Below are positions 62,104 through 64,000 of a DNA stretch of 64,000 nt, piece after piece. The stretch is from contig JBLDXI010000009.1 in the NCBI GenBank assembly GCA_047495785.1, forward strand, positions 2,728,001 to 2,792,000, read 5' to 3'. The notes under the pieces were generated by a model, which saw nothing but the letters and a program-made list of their open reading frames with translations, was not told where the DNA came from and ran no database searches. Every line of letters starts with the position of its first letter. Position 1 is the first letter of the stretch. The DNA comes from Lepidodermella squamata. Lineage: Eukaryota > Gastrotricha. A program made the translations under genes and the position numbers.

Positions 62104-62896
62104 ATGCACCCTTTTGATTATGTGATTTTGTGCAAGGAGACATATAAATCCATCGTAGAATTTCTCTCCAACGAATTGATGGGCGAGATTCTCATCTACT
62201 TTATCACGCTTCTTTTATTCTTTTATCGACGGTAATTCCGATTGAAGAAAGGTCGGGGGAATGTAGTGTCAGAAAGATGTTCTGAACTAGGCGATGTCGG
62301 TGTTCATCTTGCTTATTACTCGATATTGCCCACGTACGTCGGGGTTATATGGCAGGGGGTGTCACGTATCTCACACATAGACATAATATCAGTCTATTTT
62401 GTCTAAGATCTCGCATAATCTTCTAGCGTATCAAATTTTTTAGACGTCGTAAGTTGAAAGCCTCTGTTATGCCACCTTACCGGAAATCAATTTTCGACCT
62501 GATGTGCCCCAAGGCAAATTGCACGAAGTACGTGGGGGGTTTTGACAGAGCTAAACTATCCGTAGGGACTTTTCAGTGCTGCATCCTTTCATCAAAACAT
62601 GAGAGAATGAACGTCATCAATACGGAAATCAATGCGGAAAAGTTAGCAATTTTGGGACCGTGCGAAGGACATTTTCGCCTGTTACGCAGCTTTGCTTACT
62701 GCGATTCAATACAAAGTATCTCCATGTTGAACACGTTTCTCATGTGCCATATAGGACTCTAGAACGTCCATCAGGTGTCACGTTGCTTGCATAACATTCT
62801 TTGAGCTTGTTATACTTTTCTAGGATTGCCGTCGTCGCAGTCGGCGGAGCCACCTTCTACTTAAAAGCCCATCTCATTACGTCCGGCTTGATGTGA
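62104..62896 (+). CDS. Tentative small two-exon membrane protein (66 aa)
   Basis: ATG at 62104 opens MHPFDYVILCKETYKSIVEF, then a hydrophobic segment (LIYFITLLLFFYRR). A donor at 62232 (CG|GTAATT) can be joined in phase to an acceptor (ttttctag) at 62823 giving IAVVAVGGATFYLKAHLIT and a stop at 62896. Two membrane segments would result. An alternative middle exon could begin at 62444. There is no homology I recognise, and an ORF this short could be chance. Confidence 0.28.
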
Positions 62897-63075
62897 AGTG
62901 ACTAATAACTATTCTGCAATCAATTTTCGACCTGATGCTGTACCCAGATGTCCCCGGAACTAATTGGGCGAAGTAACGTAGGCGATGTCTGACCGAGCTA
63001 ATCTATTCGCGGCAGCTTTCATCAGCACAGGAGTATGGACGTCTGCTGCTGATAAAAGCGGAGAAGGCCGCGCTA
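62479..63075 (+). repeat. Diverged direct duplication
   Basis: The stretch from about 62479 (atcaattttcgacctgatg) to 62660 reappears at about 62917-63075 with the same order of blocks: gcgaagta/acgaagta, gaccgagctaa/gacagagctaa, ttcatcar, gagnatgnacgtc, gcggaaaag. The copies differ by many substitutions and small gaps. Neither maintains a long common reading frame. Confidence 0.55.
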
Positions 63076-64000
63076 CTCTCAGGCGAATGTTACGGAAGGA
63101 TTTGTTCGCTGACAGTTTGCTTTGAATTGCACGCAGTCGATGAAGGAAGTCCGATTTTGAGACGCCTCTGTGCAACATGGATATCACAGCATTTTCTCCA
63201 AGCCTGCATAATATGTTAATTTGCCGCGCTCGTCTCTGTAGAAGGAATGATGGGGATACTATAGTTCTGTCCCTAGCCCTAGGTCAAAAGTGAAAATGAC
63301 CGGCTCGAAACGTACAGCAGACTTCTGTATCTGGAACAGAAAAGCTCTCATAAAGTAAATTTGCATTTCGAATGACAATTAGCATGTTGGAAAAATGATT
63401 CGAGAAAACGCTGTCTTTCGCTGCCGTAAAAAATTGAGTTTTCTGGCCTGCTATTTGTCAGCCGTTGATCGCATGAATATGGGCGATGTCTCGAACAAAA
63501 CAAACGAGAGTCCTCTTTCAAACGGATGAAGGCTCTTGAGCGAATTCCATGAATTGAGCGAAAAATCTTCAATCAATTTATTTCTAATTAATGTCGTTTT
63601 TCGAATTTTCAATTATGCCTCTATCAATTTACGACAGCGGTTTGAGACCCAAAATTGGGTCGCAGGGGCTTTTCTGATGGATCGCTGGGCGCTGGGTGGA
63701 CCGCGGGTCGCATGGGTCGCAATGCGAAAATAGATGTAAAAAAACTAAATGAATGATTAGTAATGAGATAATAGTTAAAAATGACTTGTTATCACTTTTT
63801 CCAGTTCTAAAGAACATGCTTTTTCAACACTGTCAGCTCTGAAACTTATTAACCAGCTAATTCTGAATTTTAAGTTTTCTCTCTATCCAGGCCAGTGTGC
63901 GACTTTCAAAGGGAATGGAGGATGGTATCATCCCCTCAGCTCGGCCAGACCGCAGACGAACATGAACTTTAGCCCACTGTTTAGTCAATTCTATCAGGTT

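Larger units (their letters stand above)
60005..64000. other. Gene-poor right end
   Basis: Upstream flank of the zinc-finger gene, then AT-rich DNA without a strong coding signal. It contains one tentative two-exon small gene (62104-62896) and a diverged duplication (62479-63075). No other exon supported. Confidence 0.45.

Overview
The window is animal nuclear DNA and looks most like a nematode. The genes are split by many introns of about 40-60 bp with T-rich (tttcag/tttag) acceptors. The gene set fits: an astacin with EGF and CUB domains, CYP13/CYP3-clan P450s, and a LOTUS/Tudor protein resembling nematode LOTR-1. The species cannot be fixed from sequence alone, and another small-genome invertebrate is possible. 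There are no rRNA, tRNA, CRISPR or prokaryotic elements that I can support.

Layout. 64-4650 (-): a 16-exon secreted astacin-like gene whose zinc site is destroyed. It carries EGF, CUB and kringle domains and a tail of small Cys modules; its largest intron (GC-AG type) holds a fold-back element. 5633-10016 (-): two tandem CYP3-clan P450 genes. 10369-13686 (-): three small secreted-protein genes. 14199-15156 (-): last exon of an unrecognised basic/Ser-rich protein. 16527-19872 (-): an aminergic-type GPCR with unusual key residues. 19873-25824: a large gene-poor stretch. 25825-29998 (+): a nine-exon CaMKK. 33282-35205 (+): a Tbx1/10 (org-1) T-box gene behind a CpG-rich upstream region. 36528-41948 (-): a membrane-anchored dynamin-type GTPase with a Myb/SANT gene nested in an intron on the opposite strand. 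42230-43405 (-): proteasome assembly chaperone 2. 45611-46190 (+): MGST3. 46451-54175 (+): LOTUS-like/Tudor protein with a 714-bp non-autonomous hAT element in its last intron. 54176-58619: repeat-rich and gene-poor. 58620-60004 (-): a seven-finger C2H2 protein. 60005-64000: repeats and one tentative small membrane-protein gene.

The genes are mostly unrelated in function. Loose groups are the P450 pair with MGST3 (detoxification and lipid metabolism), GPCR and CaMKK (signalling), and T-box and C2H2 (transcription). PSMG2/dynamin-like and MGST3/LOTUS-Tudor are close same-strand pairs that could be co-transcribed. Gene models were assembled by hand from splice signals. All internal reading phases close except in the Myb/SANT gene, which shows a frameshift.

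The strongest unusual points are the pseudo-astacin with a kringle and an exon-per-module Cys tail, the GPCR that lost the amine-binding Asp, the hAT MITE with a perfect 8-bp target duplication, and the nested frameshifted Myb/SANT gene.
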